Below are positions 39,584 through 49,434 of a stretch of 64,000 nucleotides of DNA, one piece after another. A program made the translations under genes and the position numbers. Origin of the DNA: Thermocrinis sp. (GTDB lineage Bacteria > Aquificota > Aquificia > Aquificales > Aquificaceae). The number at the start of each line of letters is the position of its first letter. Positions within the stretch are counted from its first letter, which is position 1. Under the pieces are notes generated by a model. That model was not told the DNA's origin. It ran no database searches and worked only from the letters and a program-made list of their open reading frames with translations. Location: assembly GCA_020833645.1 (NCBI GenBank), contig JAJHRQ010000003.1:1-64000 (forward strand). Direction: 5' to 3'.

Positions 39584-40643
39584 AGTAGGCATTCCCAAGT
39601 TTTTAAACATCTGGGGCACAGCGCCCTTTTGGGTGGGCTTTTTTGACAGCCTGGGTATGAAAGTGATTTTTAGCTCGGACACTTCCGAGGAGCAATACAG
39701 AACTTACGGCAAGGGTAGGATCACCATGGATAGCTGTTTTCCAGTGAAAGCCCTTGCGGGACACATAGGAGAGCTCCTGCACAAGGACATAGACATCCTC
39801 TTTGTGCCCATGATCTATTCCCTGCCCTCCTTTTTGAGGGGGCATGTGATGGATACACTGTGTTGCACTCGGGTGATGATGGCACCGGAGAACATAAAGG
39901 CGGGCTTTCTTAAAGAGAGGGACGAGTTCAAAGAGAGGGGTATAAAGTACGTTTCTCCCTTTGTGCCCTTTGGGGAGCCAGAGCTTTTGCCCAAGTATCT
40001 TTTTGAAAGCTTAAAGCCAGCGGTGGAGGACCTCACCTACGAAGAGGTGGTAGAGGCGGTAAGGGAAGGCTTTGCATCCCTTGAGGAGTTTGACAAAAGC
40101 ATGCGGGAAAAGTCTTTGGAAATTCTGCGATGGTGCGTCAAAAACAACAGACCTGCCCTCTTGGTGCTGGCAAGACCTTACCATATGGACCCGGGCATAG
40201 GACACGAAATAGACGCAGAGCTTCAGCTTTACGGCTATCCGGTCCTTTGGTACAACTACCTACCGATAGACAAGTGGCTCTTGGACTGGCTTGGCATTTC
40301 CCTTGATATATCGGATGTGTGGACCTCCTCTTACAGCTCTAACACCAACGAGATCATCTGGGGGGCCAAGTTTGCCAGCAGATTTCCCTGGATCACAGGG
40401 GTCATAAGGCTCTCTTCTTACGAATGCGGTATGGACCAGCCAACCTTTACGCCCGTCCAGAGGATCGTAGAGTCCTCCGGCACCCTCTTTTTCAAGTTTG
40501 GGGAGCTGGACGAAACAAAGCCCGCAGGCAGTGTAAAAATAAGGGTGGAGACTATAGTTTATTACCTTGAAAAGTACTCCCAGGACATCATCAAAAAGAA
40601 GCTAAGCAGACTGAGGGAGGTGCCAAAAGAGTTGACACTATAA
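39507..40643 (+). CDS. Acyl-CoA dehydratase activase-related (DUF2229-like) protein
   Basis: KVGIPKFLNIWGTAPFWVGFFDSLGMKVIFS, ARPYHMDPGIGHEIDAELQLYGYPVL; start uncertain, 77 bp overlap with upstream gene. Confidence 0.8.
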   Translation: MSFLTLPKLLGKLRSNQKGQTRRSIKVGIPKFLNIWGTAPFWVGFFDSLGMKVIFSSDTSEEQYRTYGKGRITMDSCFPVKALAGHIGELLHKDIDILFVPMIYSLPSFLRGHVMDTLCCTRVMMAPENIKAGFLKERDEFKERGIKYVSPFVPFGEPELLPKYLFESLKPAVEDLTYEEVVEAVREGFASLEEFDKSMREKSLEILRWCVKNNRPALLVLARPYHMDPGIGHEIDAELQLYGYPVLWYNYLPIDKWLLDWLGISLDISDVWTSSYSSNTNEIIWGAKFASRFPWITGVIRLSSYECGMDQPTFTPVQRIVESSGTLFFKFGELDETKPAGSVKIRVETIVYYLEKYSQDIIKKKLSRLREVPKELTL

Positions 40644-40666
40644 TTAAGCCCTCATTGTGTGTTACT

Positions 40667-41008
40667 TCAGCCTCCCTCCTCTGGGGTGCATCTATTCACA
40701 TTCCCAAAGCATTGGGGACAAAGGTCAAAGAAAACCAAGAGCCCAAGTCCTCCCAACATCATGTTCACCTGCGTGATCTCCAGGTTTTCCTGCCTTTCCG
40801 GGAGGATTTGATACTTTTCTAACCTTTTCCCGCAGGCAGTCAAAACCCCCTCCTGTCCGAGCTTGTGAAACTGGAATACGAGCCTTCTTGTACGCCTGCA
40901 TTTCATCCACCTTGGCTGTAAGTCAAGCATTACAAAGTTTATCTGAACATTCGGATCCACCAACTGTGCCCTTTGCAACAGCTTTTCATACTTTTCCTTT
41001 TCCGTCAT
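40667..41008 (-). CDS. Hypothetical protein with Cys pairs
   Basis: 113 aa ORF overlapping the ispG stop; FFDLCPQCFGNVNRC. Confidence 0.55.
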   Translation of the reverse strand: MTEKEKYEKLLQRAQLVDPNVQINFVMLDLQPRWMKCRRTRRLVFQFHKLGQEGVLTACGKRLEKYQILPERQENLEITQVNMMLGGLGLLVFFDLCPQCFGNVNRCTPEEGG

Positions 41009-42050
41009 AGTTTAGTACCTCTTCCAGCAGGGCTTGAACCATCTCCTCTTCGCTAACTCTCTTTATGGGCTTTCCTTCCTTAAATAGCCATGCAAAGCCT
41101 CTTCCGCAGGCAAGACCCAAGTCTGCTTCCCTTGCCTCTCCTATGGCATTAACCACACAGCCCATTATGGCAACCTTTAAGGGCTTTTCAAGACCCTTTA
41201 GCTTTTCTTCCACCTCCTTTACCACCTTTGGTAGATCTACTTCAATCCTTCCGCAGGTGGGACAGGCTATGATCTCTATGCCTCTCCGCCTTAAACCCAA
41301 AGACTGCAAAATGGCGTAAGCGGTTTCCACCTCCACCTCCGGGTCGTCCGTTAAAGAGACCCTAATCGTGTCTCCTATGCCCTTGTAAAGAAGTATGCCT
41401 ATGCCCACCGAGGATTTTACTATGCCCTTCAGTCCCATGCCCGCCTCTGTGATGCCTATGTGCAGAGGAATGTCTGTGTGCTGTGCGAAAAGTTCGTTTG
41501 CCCTGATGTTTTCCAACACATCGGAGCCCTTTATGGAGACCTTAAAGTTATAAAAGCCCCACTTTTCAAACTTTTCCGACCAACGCATAGCACTTTCAAA
41601 GAGCGCCTCCGCCTTCGGATAGCCATACTTTTCCAAGAGGTCCTTTTCCAAAGAGCCCGAATTGACGCCGATCCTTATGGCAACACCCTTCCTCTTTGCC
41701 TCTTGGACGATATCCCGGACGATCTCTTCCTTTCCTATGTTCCCCGGGTTTATGCGGATTCCATGAACGCCCGCCTCCATAGAGCCAAAGGCGTAAGAGG
41801 GTGCAAAGTGTATGTCCGCTACCACTGGTATGGGAGAGTTCTTGACTATATCCGGAAGAGCCTCCAGGTCCTCCCGATGGGGAACCGCAACCCTTATTAT
41901 CTCACAGCCTGCCTTTGCGAGCCTTTTTATCTGAGAAAGGGTCTCTTCCACTTGGTGGGTCTTGGTGGAAGTCATAGACTGCACCACTATGGGGGCATCC
42001 CCTCCAACCTTAACCCATCCTACGCTTATCTGCCTCGTTTTTCTTCTCAT
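40986..42050 (-). CDS. ispG: 4-hydroxy-3-methylbut-2-enyl diphosphate synthase
   Basis: VQSMTSTKTHQVEETLSQI, HFAPSYAF, ISCPTCGR-type motif IIACPTCGRIEVDL, MGCVVNAIGEAREAD. Confidence 0.95.
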   Translation of the reverse strand: MRRKTRQISVGWVKVGGDAPIVVQSMTSTKTHQVEETLSQIKRLAKAGCEIIRVAVPHREDLEALPDIVKNSPIPVVADIHFAPSYAFGSMEAGVHGIRINPGNIGKEEIVRDIVQEAKRKGVAIRIGVNSGSLEKDLLEKYGYPKAEALFESAMRWSEKFEKWGFYNFKVSIKGSDVLENIRANELFAQHTDIPLHIGITEAGMGLKGIVKSSVGIGILLYKGIGDTIRVSLTDDPEVEVETAYAILQSLGLRRRGIEIIACPTCGRIEVDLPKVVKEVEEKLKGLEKPLKVAIMGCVVNAIGEAREADLGLACGRGFAWLFKEGKPIKRVSEEEMVQALLEEVLNYDGKGKV

Positions 42051-42060
42051 AAACTAAAAG

Positions 42061-43263
42061 TTATTCCTCATCGTCCAAAACTTCAATGCAGGGGAGGGTT
42101 TTACCCTCCAAAAGCTCCAAAAAGGCACCACCACCGGTGGAAACAAAGTCTATGGCATTATAAACTCCAGCCCTGTGGATGGCGTGGTCTGTGTCTCCAC
42201 CACCGGCGATGGTTAAAGCGGGAGACTCTGCCAGCATTTTTGCAGTTTGATAGGTGCCATCCTTGAACCGGTCCAGCTCAAAAACACCCATAGGACCGTT
42301 CCAAATTACCGTCTGGGCGTCTGAGAGGATCTCCCTCAGTAGACTGACGGAAACGGGACCTATGTCAAGCCCCATCCAGCCATCAGGAATCTCTTGCCAG
42401 GGAACCACCTTGGTGGGTGTTTTGTCGGACACCTCCGTTCCTATCACAAAATCCACAGGCAGGTAAAACTTGACCTCAAGCTTCTTTGCCACATCCATTA
42501 TGTCCTTGGCGGTTTCTAAAAGTTCCTCCTCCACCAAAGATTTGCCCGTAGGATAACCCAAAGCCCTTATGAAGGTAAAAGCCATGGCTCCACCCACAAA
42601 GAGCTTATCCACCCTCCGCAGAAGGTTTTTCAGAATACCCAACTTGGAGGAGACCTTGGCACCCCCTATGATGGCAACCACCGGTCTTTGGGGGTTGATC
42701 ATTGCCTTTTCAAAGTAGCTTATTTCCTTTTCCAGCAAAAAGCCCATGACTGCGGGCTTGAGAAACTGTGGCACCAAATAAACGGAGGCATGCTTTCTGT
42801 GGCAGGTGCCAAAGGCATCGCTAACGTATATATCTCCGTAGCTTGCCAGCTCCTTGGCAAACTCTGGGTCTTTATCCTCTTCTCCAGGATGAAACCTCAA
42901 GTTCTCCAAAAGCAAAACCTCTCCTTCCTTTAGGTTCTCCACCATCCTCTTGACCTCTTCTCCCACGCAATCTGGTGCCATTTTAACCTCTCGGTTCAAA
43001 TACCTTGAGAGCCTTTTGGCTACCGGCTGTAAGCTGAGCTTAGGGTCCCTTTTGCCATTAGGTCTTCCAAGGTGAGACATCAGAATAACCTTTGCCTTTG
43101 CGTCCAAAAGGTACTCAATGGTGGGCAAAGAAGCTTTTATCCTTGTGTCATCCTCAATGTTTCCAAACTCATCCATGGGCACATTAAAATCCACCCTAAC
43201 CAAAACCCTCTTACCAGAGACGTTTTGACCCCTTAGAGTTTTCTTCCTAAAGGGCATGGGCAT
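42061..43263 (-). CDS. pgk: Phosphoglycerate kinase
   Basis: VLVRVDFNVPMDE, SHLGRPNGKRDPKLSLQPVA, GGAKVSSKLGIL, GGGDTDHAI. Confidence 0.96.
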   Translation of the reverse strand: MPMPFRKKTLRGQNVSGKRVLVRVDFNVPMDEFGNIEDDTRIKASLPTIEYLLDAKAKVILMSHLGRPNGKRDPKLSLQPVAKRLSRYLNREVKMAPDCVGEEVKRMVENLKEGEVLLLENLRFHPGEEDKDPEFAKELASYGDIYVSDAFGTCHRKHASVYLVPQFLKPAVMGFLLEKEISYFEKAMINPQRPVVAIIGGAKVSSKLGILKNLLRRVDKLFVGGAMAFTFIRALGYPTGKSLVEEELLETAKDIMDVAKKLEVKFYLPVDFVIGTEVSDKTPTKVVPWQEIPDGWMGLDIGPVSVSLLREILSDAQTVIWNGPMGVFELDRFKDGTYQTAKMLAESPALTIAGGGDTDHAIHRAGVYNAIDFVSTGGGAFLELLEGKTLPCIEVLDDEE

Positions 43264-43270
43264 GCCTCAC

Positions 43271-43603
43271 TCAAAAGTCTAAGTCTATGTCCTCGTCGTC
43301 AAACTCGGTATCTGGCTCAGGAGAATAAACGCCCCTCATCTGAAGGGCAAGGTTCTTCAAAAGCTCCAGATAGTAAAGCACATCCTCATAGAGTTCTATC
43401 ATAGACTTGTACTTGGACACTTCCTCATAGGATGCCTTCTTTGTTCTCAAAAGCTTTTTGATGGCGATCCGGGTCATGTATGCCCGGGAGAACTTATCCT
43501 GCCACTCCTTCCAAAAATCCCTTGAGTTCAATGGGGCTTTCACTATAAAATACTCCAGGTTAGAGAGCTCTTCTAGGAGTTGAACATCAAGAGGATTTTT
43601 CAT
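43271..43603 (-). CDS. Hypothetical protein
   Basis: 110 aa with SD (taggaggtgtg) upstream; acidic C terminus. Confidence 0.55.
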   Translation of the reverse strand: MKNPLDVQLLEELSNLEYFIVKAPLNSRDFWKEWQDKFSRAYMTRIAIKKLLRTKKASYEEVSKYKSMIELYEDVLYYLELLKNLALQMRGVYSPEPDTEFDDEDIDLDF

Positions 43604-43689
43604 TTACACACCTCCTAAGGGATATTTTAACTTATTCCTTATAGGCTTCCAACTTTTCCGGCTTAGATTTTAAAATTAAAAAAGGAATA

Positions 43690-45197
43690 ATGGAAAAGCC
43701 CTTAGAGGTTGGCATACTTTCTGTAGTTAATCAAACCGCACGGATCCTTAGCAAAAGCCTGAGCTTTGAAGAGGGTGCGGAGGAGTTTCTCAAAATACTG
43801 TACTCCTTTTGGGACGTGCCCTACAGCTACATAGCCCTCTACGATAAACCCAATAAGGTTCTCAGAATAGTCAAATCTTTTGGCTTGAGTAGGGAGGAGG
43901 CAGAAAGAGGAGTGTTCAAAAGAGGAGAAGGGATCATAGGAAAGGTTTATAAAATGGGCGTGCCGGTCGTGCTCTCTGACCTTCACGTAAGCCAATACCT
44001 AAACAAGACGGGCTTGAGGGATAGGCTGAGCGGAAGGGAAACCTTTGTGGCGGTGCCCATAAAGGTAGGTGAGGAAACTGTGGGTGTGCTGGCGTTTTTT
44101 AAGGAGTTCAAAAGGGAAAGCGTAGAGGAAGGAATAAAACTCGCCATGATCTTAGCAACCATGTTAGGGATGCTGTACAAGATAAGCCAGAGGGTGGAAC
44201 AGGAAAAGCAGGAGTGGGAAGAGGAAAAGAGAATGCTAACGGAAGCCCTCTCGGAGAATTTCCGCATCAAAGGGATCGTGGGCAACAGTCCGGCCATAAG
44301 ACACTTGGCTGAGCTTGTCCGAAAGGTGGCACAAACGGACATAACCGTTTGATCACCGGAGAGAGCGGAACTGGGAAGAGCCTTATTGCCAAGGCTATAC
44401 ACTTTGCAAGCGTCAGAAAATCAAAACCCATAATAACCATAAACTGCTCAGCCATACCCGAAAGCCTCTTAGAGGCAGAGCTCTCCGGATATGAAAAGGG
44501 TGCCTTCACGGGTGCCTATGCGCCAAAGAAAGGAAAGTTTGAGCTTGCCAACGGTGGCACCCTCTTTTTGGACGAAATAGGAGACATGCCCCTGTCTATA
44601 CAGCCCAAGGTCCTGAGGGCCATACAGGACAAAGAGATTGAAAGGCTGGGTGGAGAAAAGACCATAAAGGTGGATTTGCGTATCATACGTGCTACCAACA
44701 AAAACTTGGCGGAGATGGTGGAAAAGGGAGAGTTCAGGGAGGACCTCTTCTATAGGATAAGCGGGTTTCCTATACACATTCCGCCCCTCCGGGAAAGAAA
44801 GGAGGACATTCCTTTGCTCGTGGAACACTTTTTAAGGATCTTCAACCAAAGATACAAAAAGAATGTGCGGATCAGCTGGAGGGCTACGGAAAAGCTGATG
44901 GAGTATCCTTGGTATGGAAATGTGAGGGAGCTGGAGAATTTCATAGAAAGGCTCGTTATTTTGAGGGATGGGTTGCTAACAGAAAAGGATATTCCTGAAT
45001 ACTTTCATCCGGAGCATGGAAAGGTGAGCTTTAAGCACCTGCCGAGCTTTGTAGAGGCCACGGAGAGAGAAGAGATCATAAAGGCTTTGGAAAAAACCGG
45101 ATACGTAAAATCCCGCGCTGCAAAGCTCTTGGGTCTTACCCTAAGGCAACTTGACTACAGAATAAAGAAATACAACATAGAATTGAAAAAGTTCTAA
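43690..45197 (+). pseudogene. nifA: NifA-family sigma-54 activator (GAF + AAA+ + HTH) split by a frameshift at about 44348-44350
   Basis: ORF1 ends ...VRKVAQTDITV*, ORF2 continues in another frame ITGESGTGKSLIAKAIHFASVR..., GAFTGA (GYEKGAFTGAY) and C-terminal HTH AAKLLGLTLRQLDYRIKK; one added T restores the frame. Confidence 0.85.
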
Positions 45198-45867
45198 ATT
45201 AACCTTCTTAGAAGACTTTCAATAAGCCGGTAATTTCTTTCATACACCCAGTCCTCCACCCGTAGCATGTCTTCCCCGACCTTCTCCTCCTGAAGCTTAT
45301 CGCGGTAAAGCTCCGCCCACTCTTTAACCATACTCTGATCCACCTCTATGTGAAACTGCAAGCCTACAGCCTTTCCATACACAAAGGCTTGGTTTTCATA
45401 CTTTTCGGATGCATAAACCCTTACTGCACCCTTTGGAAGCCCAAAGGTGTCCCCGTGCCACTGAAAGACCTTTAATGTGCTTGGAAACTCTTGGAAAAGC
45501 TCATGCTCTCCCACCTTAAAAACATCCATCCAACCTATTTCCTTCCCCTTATCGCCCTTAAAGACCCTTGCCCCAAAACCTTTGCGAGCATTTGGGCTCC
45601 CAAGCATATGCCCAAAATAGGAATGTTCAATTTCAGGGCTTGTTCCATGAGCCTAAACTCGTAAGAGAGAAAGGGATAAAGGTTCTCTTCGTAAGCACCC
45701 ATATACCCGCCGAGGACAACAAGAAGGGAGTATTCTTCCAAGGGCTCTTTTAAAGTTTCCCCCTTTGCGGTGTCCAGATATTCCACTTTAAAGCCTAAAT
45801 TTCTCAGAGCCCTTTCCATCATTCCCAGGTGTTCCGCAAGCACATGCCTTATGGCTAAAGCCTTCAT
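45194..45867 (-). pseudogene. Type 1 glutamine amidotransferase (GMP synthase-like) with a frameshift at about 45571-45574
   Basis: GICLGAQMLAKVLG in one frame, ARVFKGDKGKEIGWMDV...FQWHGDTF...GLQFHIE in another; one added base in the C4 run joins them. Confidence 0.8.
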
Positions 45868-45868
45868 T

Positions 45869-45952
45869 CTAAAGCGCCTCCATTGGAACTTGCCCTTCCG
45901 CAAAGGCTAAGCTTGAGAGCAGTAGTGGTATAATACTTGCTACGCGACGCAT
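45869..45952 (-). CDS. 27-aa signal-peptide-like ORF between glnA and the amidotransferase
   Basis: SD aaaggagg, MRRVASIIPLLLSSLAFAEGQVPMEAL*; possible remnant of a secreted/membrane protein. Confidence 0.4.
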   Translation of the reverse strand: MRRVASIIPLLLSSLAFAEGQVPMEAL

Positions 45953-46000
45953 TCTATCTCCTCCTTTGCCCCACCTTGGAGGGCGGGGCGGTTTTTTTAA

Positions 46001-47410
46001 TTAAATGTCAAAGTAAAGTTCAAACTCCTTGGGATGAGGTATGAACCTTATCTCGTCTATTTCCTTTCTCTTGGCTTCTATCCAAGTTTGGATTAGATCC
46101 TCGGTGAAGACACCACCTTTCAGAAGGAACTCAAAATCGTTCTCGAGGGCTTTTAGGGATTCCTCCAAGGAGCCGGGCAGTTGGGGTATGTCCTTTAGCT
46201 CTTCCGGAGGCAGTGAGTATATGTCCTTGTCAAGGGGTTCTCCGGGATGGATTTTGTTCTCTATCCCGTCTATTGCAGCCATCAGTATGGCGGCAAAAGC
46301 CAAGTATGGGTTGCAGGTGGGGTCTGGGAACCTGATCTCAATCCTCTTTGCCTTGGGAGATTGGGAGTAGGTGGGTATTCTTATTGCAGCGGAACGGTTC
46401 CTCGCAGAGTAGGCGAGCCTTACAGGTGCCTCAAAACCGGGCACGAGCCTGTGGTAAGAGTTTATGGTGGGGTTTGTGAAGGCGGTCAGTGCAGGTCCAT
46501 GTTTTAGAATACCACCTATGGCATAAAGGCATATCTCAGAGACACCCGCATACTCGGAGCCAGCAAAGAGGTTTTGCCCATCCTTCCATATGGAAAAGTG
46601 GGTGTGCATACCGTTTCCGTTATCGTTGGGAAGAACCTTGGGCAAGAAAGTGGCAAACTTACCGTGCTTATGAGCCACCATTCTAACCACATATTTGTAG
46701 ATGAACAGCTTGTCCGCCTGATTTACCAAGGAATCGTAGCGTATGTCTATCTCTCCTTGCCCAGCAGTGGCAACCTCGTGGTGGTGCAGTTCTACCACAA
46801 TACCAAGCTGGGACAAAATGGATACCATCTCGTTGCGGAGTGCGTGGGTCTTATCCCAAGGTGGCACTGGGAAGTAGCCCCTCTTGTGAGGTATCTTGTA
46901 GCCAGAAGAAGTAATCTCCCTATTCCACCATCCTTCCTCTGAGTCTACTCTCCAGAAGGCGTAGTTGGCGGAAGTGCCAAACTCCACCGAGTCAAAGATG
47001 AAAAACTCCGCCTCAGGTCCAAAGTAGGCGGTGTCTCCTATGCCCGTTTGTCTCAGATACTGCTCTGCCTTTTGGGCTATATAACGGGTGTCTCTGCCAT
47101 AGCGTTCTCTGGTGATGGGGTCGTAAATGTCGCATATCATCACAAGGGTTTTTGGCTCCATGAAGGGGTCTATGAAGGCGGTGGTTGGGTCGGGAATGGC
47201 GATCATGTCCGACTCGTGTATGGACTGCCAACCCCTTATGGAGGAGCCATCAAAACCTCTACCCTCTTCAAAGGTAGAGAGAGACAGCTCGTAGGCTGGG
47301 ATGGTAAGGTGTTGCCACTGACCAAAAAGGTCAGAGAATCGAAGGTCCACATACTGGACCCCTTCCTGCTCAATGAGGCTCAGCACCTCCTCCGGTGAAT
47401 ACTTTGGCAT
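46001..47410 (-). CDS. glnA: Glutamine synthetase type I
   Basis: 469 aa; FDGSSIRGW, GNGMHTHFSIWK, NRSAAIRIP. Confidence 0.97.
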   Translation of the reverse strand: MPKYSPEEVLSLIEQEGVQYVDLRFSDLFGQWQHLTIPAYELSLSTFEEGRGFDGSSIRGWQSIHESDMIAIPDPTTAFIDPFMEPKTLVMICDIYDPITRERYGRDTRYIAQKAEQYLRQTGIGDTAYFGPEAEFFIFDSVEFGTSANYAFWRVDSEEGWWNREITSSGYKIPHKRGYFPVPPWDKTHALRNEMVSILSQLGIVVELHHHEVATAGQGEIDIRYDSLVNQADKLFIYKYVVRMVAHKHGKFATFLPKVLPNDNGNGMHTHFSIWKDGQNLFAGSEYAGVSEICLYAIGGILKHGPALTAFTNPTINSYHRLVPGFEAPVRLAYSARNRSAAIRIPTYSQSPKAKRIEIRFPDPTCNPYLAFAAILMAAIDGIENKIHPGEPLDKDIYSLPPEELKDIPQLPGSLEESLKALENDFEFLLKGGVFTEDLIQTWIEAKRKEIDEIRFIPHPKEFELYFDI

Positions 47411-47437
47411 GCTTTGACCTCCTTTATAAGGATTTTT

Positions 47438-47917
<480 letters not shown>

Positions 47918-47920
47918 CGG

Positions 47921-48334
47921 CTAAAAGCTAACCGTATCAAGAAAGAGCATAAGAAGAACTCCCGCCAAAAAGCCAAGGGTGGTGGCACAAGCATGCTAAC
48001 CACCAAGCCCTCCGGTATATCCTGAAGGGATATATAGCCAAAAAGGCAGTATGCCCTCCTGTCCTATGGTAGGGTGTTCGTGAGGAAAGAGCTTCTCTAC
48101 AAGAGCCATAACTCCAAAGCCAAGAACTACACCCAAGGCGGTTTTGAAAAAGCCACCCTTTTCCACTGCGGGCAGTATAAGGCTTGTAAAGCTGGCGGTT
48201 AGCATTACACCGCCCGCAAAGGACAGGCTAACGTTCAAGGAGGGAGGAGTTTTTCCTCTGAAGAACAAAACCATAAAACTGCCAAGGGCGGTGCCTATTA
48301 CCAAAAGCAAAGAACTCAGCCAAATTTCCATCAA
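47921..48334 (-). pseudogene. ZIP-family metal transporter remnant
   Basis: N-terminal ...SLSFAGGVMLTASFTSLILPAVEKGGF in frame, then IPEGLVVS motif in another frame and C-terminal TTLGFLAGVLLMLFLDTVSF* after an apparent internal deletion. Confidence 0.65.
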
Positions 48335-48873
48335 ATCAACTGGGAGAGCTTAAAAAGAGAATAAAGTTCAATACCCTCTTTACCCAAGTTTTCTTGAGCC
48401 CCCTCCTCTCTATCCACCACCGCAAAAACGCCCACCACCTCCAAGCCTTCCCTTCTGCAAGCTTGCACCGCCTTTAAGGAGGAACTACCGGTGGTGATCA
48501 CATCCTCCACCACCGCCACCCTTTCTCCCGCCATCAGGAGGCCCTCCAGCTGCTTTCCTGTGCCGTGTCCCTTTGGCTCCTTTCTGACCACAAAGGGCTT
48601 TATAGGATTTCCGTCCAAATAGGATACAAAGGCTACCGCGTAGGCTATGGGGTCCGCGCCAAGTGTGAGCCCACCCACTCCTTGAACGCCAAACTGCCTG
48701 ACCAACTCATACATGAGCTTGCCCACCAAATAGGCTCCCTCCGGGTCAAGGGTAACCTGCTTTAGGTCTATGTAGTACCTACTGAGTTTCCCGGAAGAGA
48801 GCATAAAGATGGGCTCCTCTGCCACCTTTAGGGCTCTGCTGAGTATGAGCTCCTTTAACTTATCCGCTGACAT
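48331..48873 (-). CDS. pyrE: Orotate phosphoribosyltransferase
   Basis: SRYYIDLKQVTLDPEGAYLVG, FVRKEPKGHGTGKQLEG, VAVVEDVITTGSSSLKAV. Confidence 0.93.
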   Translation of the reverse strand: MSADKLKELILSRALKVAEEPIFMLSSGKLSRYYIDLKQVTLDPEGAYLVGKLMYELVRQFGVQGVGGLTLGADPIAYAVAFVSYLDGNPIKPFVVRKEPKGHGTGKQLEGLLMAGERVAVVEDVITTGSSSLKAVQACRREGLEVVGVFAVVDREEGAQENLGKEGIELYSLFKLSQLI

Positions 48874-49375
48874 TCTTGCTCAGTTTTGCTTTTGCATACT
48901 CCATAAGCCCACCAGCCCGCAGGATCGCCTGAAGCTCCTCCGGAAATTTGGCAGCCTTGTACTCCTTGCCCGTGGTAAGGTTTCTTATTACGCCACTGTC
49001 CAAATCCACCTCCAGCTCATCACCGTGATTTATCTCATCCACCGCCTCTTGTGCCTCTACAATAGGAAGCCCTATGTTTATGGCATTTCTGAAAAAGATC
49101 CTCGCAAAGGACTTGGCAACCACCACAGGAACCCCCGCATACTTTATGGCAATGGGCGCATGCTCCCTTGAAGAGCCGCTGCCAAAGTTTCTACCCGCCA
49201 CTATTATGTCTCCCGGTTGATGTTCCTTGGCAAAGTTGGGATGTTCTGAATCCTCCATAACACGCTGTGCCAGTTCATAAGGGTCCGAGGTGTTCAAATA
49301 ACGGGCTGGTATGATCTGGTCTGTATCCACATTATCCCCAAACTTCCAAACCTTCCCTCTAAAGCGCATGGGCAT
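48860..49375 (-). CDS. leuD: 3-isopropylmalate dehydratase small subunit
   Basis: [51 protein letters not shown]. Confidence 0.92.
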   Translation of the reverse strand: MPMRFRGKVWKFGDNVDTDQIIPARYLNTSDPYELAQRVMEDSEHPNFAKEHQPGDIIVAGRNFGSGSSREHAPIAIKYAGVPVVVAKSFARIFFRNAINIGLPIVEAQEAVDEINHGDELEVDLDSGVIRNLTTGKEYKAAKFPEELQAILRAGGLMEYAKAKLSKNVSG

Positions 49376-49434
49376 ATTTTAACACCGAATTTCTGAATAT
49401 AACCTTCTATTTAATAATGTTATAATCTATTGCT

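Noticed and set aside
45961-45998. Terminator for glnA at the GC-rich hairpin
   Set aside because: The T-run follows the hairpin on the plus strand, so orientation does not fit glnA on the minus strand; it may act on plus-strand transcripts instead.
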